DNA of 64,000 bases from Apostichopus japonicus. Its lineage: Eukaryota > Echinodermata > Holothuroidea > Aspidochirotida > Stichopodidae. A program made the position numbers and the translations under genes. The notes beneath the pieces were generated by a model. The model was not told the DNA's origin. It made no database searches and saw only the letters and a list, made by a program, of their open reading frames with translations. Below, piece by piece: positions 63,052 to 64,000 of the stretch; positions within the stretch are counted from its first letter, which is position 1, and every line of letters starts with the position of its first letter. The DNA is taken from the NCBI RefSeq assembly GCF_037975245.1, contig NC_092566.1, forward strand, positions 14,440,501 to 14,504,500, in the 5' to 3' direction.

Positions 63052-64000
63052 GCAAAATTTCATTCGTTAAGGCAAATAGTGCTTGTCGAAGAATTTCAAA
63101 AGAGTGCAACCCCCCCCCCCCCGCCCCCGAAATCAAACACATTTAGATTATTAAGCTTTAGATGAGCAAAAGGCTCCAACACTTGAAAACGTTGCTGTGT
63201 TTGCAGATGATTATTCTTTAACACATAAGAGGGTATTTAGTAAACTAAAGACATGAACTCCAAAATTTCAAGACAAAGCAAGTAAATATTACAATAGGGA
63301 CCATGAAAACCAGGAAAGATCTCACTACGAGTCCCAATGAAAGAAAACGTAAGGACGCATCTTCAAGCCTTAAGTGTGGCTATTGTAAGAAAGTGGGTCA
63401 TACTATGGCTGATTGTTGGAACCTCATGAAAGGGAAAAGAAAGTCCTAGACAAGGGAGTTCAACCACGCTAGCCCACGTGCGTCAACTGTCGAAGGGAAA
63501 TATTACTGACGAAAAGTCCAAACCTAAAGAGCAAAACACTGAGCAAGTGGGAGAAGAATTTGAGCCCTTCATTTAAAAGTGTATCACTTCTAGGTGACAA
63601 GGGTACACCACAACCCATTACAATTTCAAGGGGGAAAGGGAGCAAGCCTCTCAGTAGTTATGGAGAGTGCACTACCATTCTCTACCGGAAGCTGTACAGG
63701 TTCCTATATTTCAGTTGCGGGTTAAAGAATGTAAGCCCATTATGTTCCCTTTCACAAATTGTATTTAGAGCTTGAAACTGGGCCAGTTGAGATAGGTGTT
63801 AGGCCTAATCTCTCTGCTAAAGGCGTTACACTATTGTTAAGCAATGACCTAAGGGGATCAAAAGTATTCCAAGAATTAGACTTTTGTGAAAAGCCGAGTG
63901 AACAAAATGAAACAGAGCTCATGGTACAAGAAATTTCAGGTTTATTTCCAGCCTGTGCTATCACTCGAGCTATGACTGAAAGACTAGAGGAAAAACATCT
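63052..64000 (+). pseudogene. Ty3/Gypsy gag-pol remnant, right part (runs off the window)
   Basis: The Gag reading resumes directly after the TTAA (QNFIR), then continues past a C run (63110-63121) with DEQKAPTLENVAVFADDYSL and the zinc knuckle CGYCKKVGHTMADC at about 63376-63417. The protease region follows (GDKGTPQPITISRGKGS), where GKG replaces the catalytic DTG, and reaches the LLLSNDLRGSKVF-like stretch. Frameshifts are frequent. The part from about 63365 is closely similar to 2476-3110. Confidence 0.75.

Overview
The window looks like nuclear DNA of a marine invertebrate, most likely a deuterostome such as an echinoderm. The reasons are low gene density, long AT-rich introns with GT/AG splice sites, long (TA)n tracts, and many LINE, LTR, hAT-like, MITE and tRNA-SINE remnants. 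The species call is inference; nothing in the sequence fixes it.

The real host genes are three head-to-tail, plus-strand copies of one alpha-2,8-sialyltransferase-like (ST8Sia/GT29) gene. Copy A enters from the left and shows only exons 5-7 (3416-5178). Copy B is complete with 7 exons (20126-31504, about 376 residues). Copy C shows exons 1-4 (41855-54600) and runs off the right end. Equivalent exons have identical lengths (exon 2 114 nt, exon 3 148, exon 4 107, exon 5 90, exon 6 236) and identical intron phases, so this is a tandem duplication array. Sialyl motifs L, S, III and VS are intact wherever the exon is present. The products should be type II Golgi membrane enzymes.

Region by region: 1-3115 is intron 4 of copy A, with a Kolobok-like repeat fragment and a dead Ty3/Gypsy gag-pol piece. 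3416-5178 holds exons 5-7 of A, with a 62-bp tandem repeat in intron 5. 5.2-20.1 kb is intergenic and holds a clean solo LTR (6282-7238, target duplication CTTAC) and a rearranged LINE (12.0-16.7 kb) with an inverted-repeat element in its middle. 20.1-31.5 kb is copy B, with MITEs and an odd element whose ends are minisatellites in its introns. 31.6-38.7 kb is a degenerate Ty3/Gypsy retrotransposon lying 142 bp past the stop codon of B. 38.7-41.85 kb holds SINEs, a long (TA)n and a MITE. 41.85-54.6 kb is copy C, with two hAT-like elements and large palindromes in its introns. From 54.6 kb to the end is intron 4 of C, with a LINE fragment and a Ty3/Gypsy gag-pol remnant.

The most striking object is a 4.5-kb DNA transposon at 58542-63047, nested inside that gag remnant. 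It has about 100-bp terminal inverted repeats and a TTAA target duplication. It carries a spliced gene for a protein like the P2X7 receptor C-terminal (ballast) cysteine domain and, convergent to it, a THAP-domain gene. TTAA plus THAP points to the Kolobok superfamily. A transposon carrying a ballast-type domain could explain how that domain spread among animal genomes.
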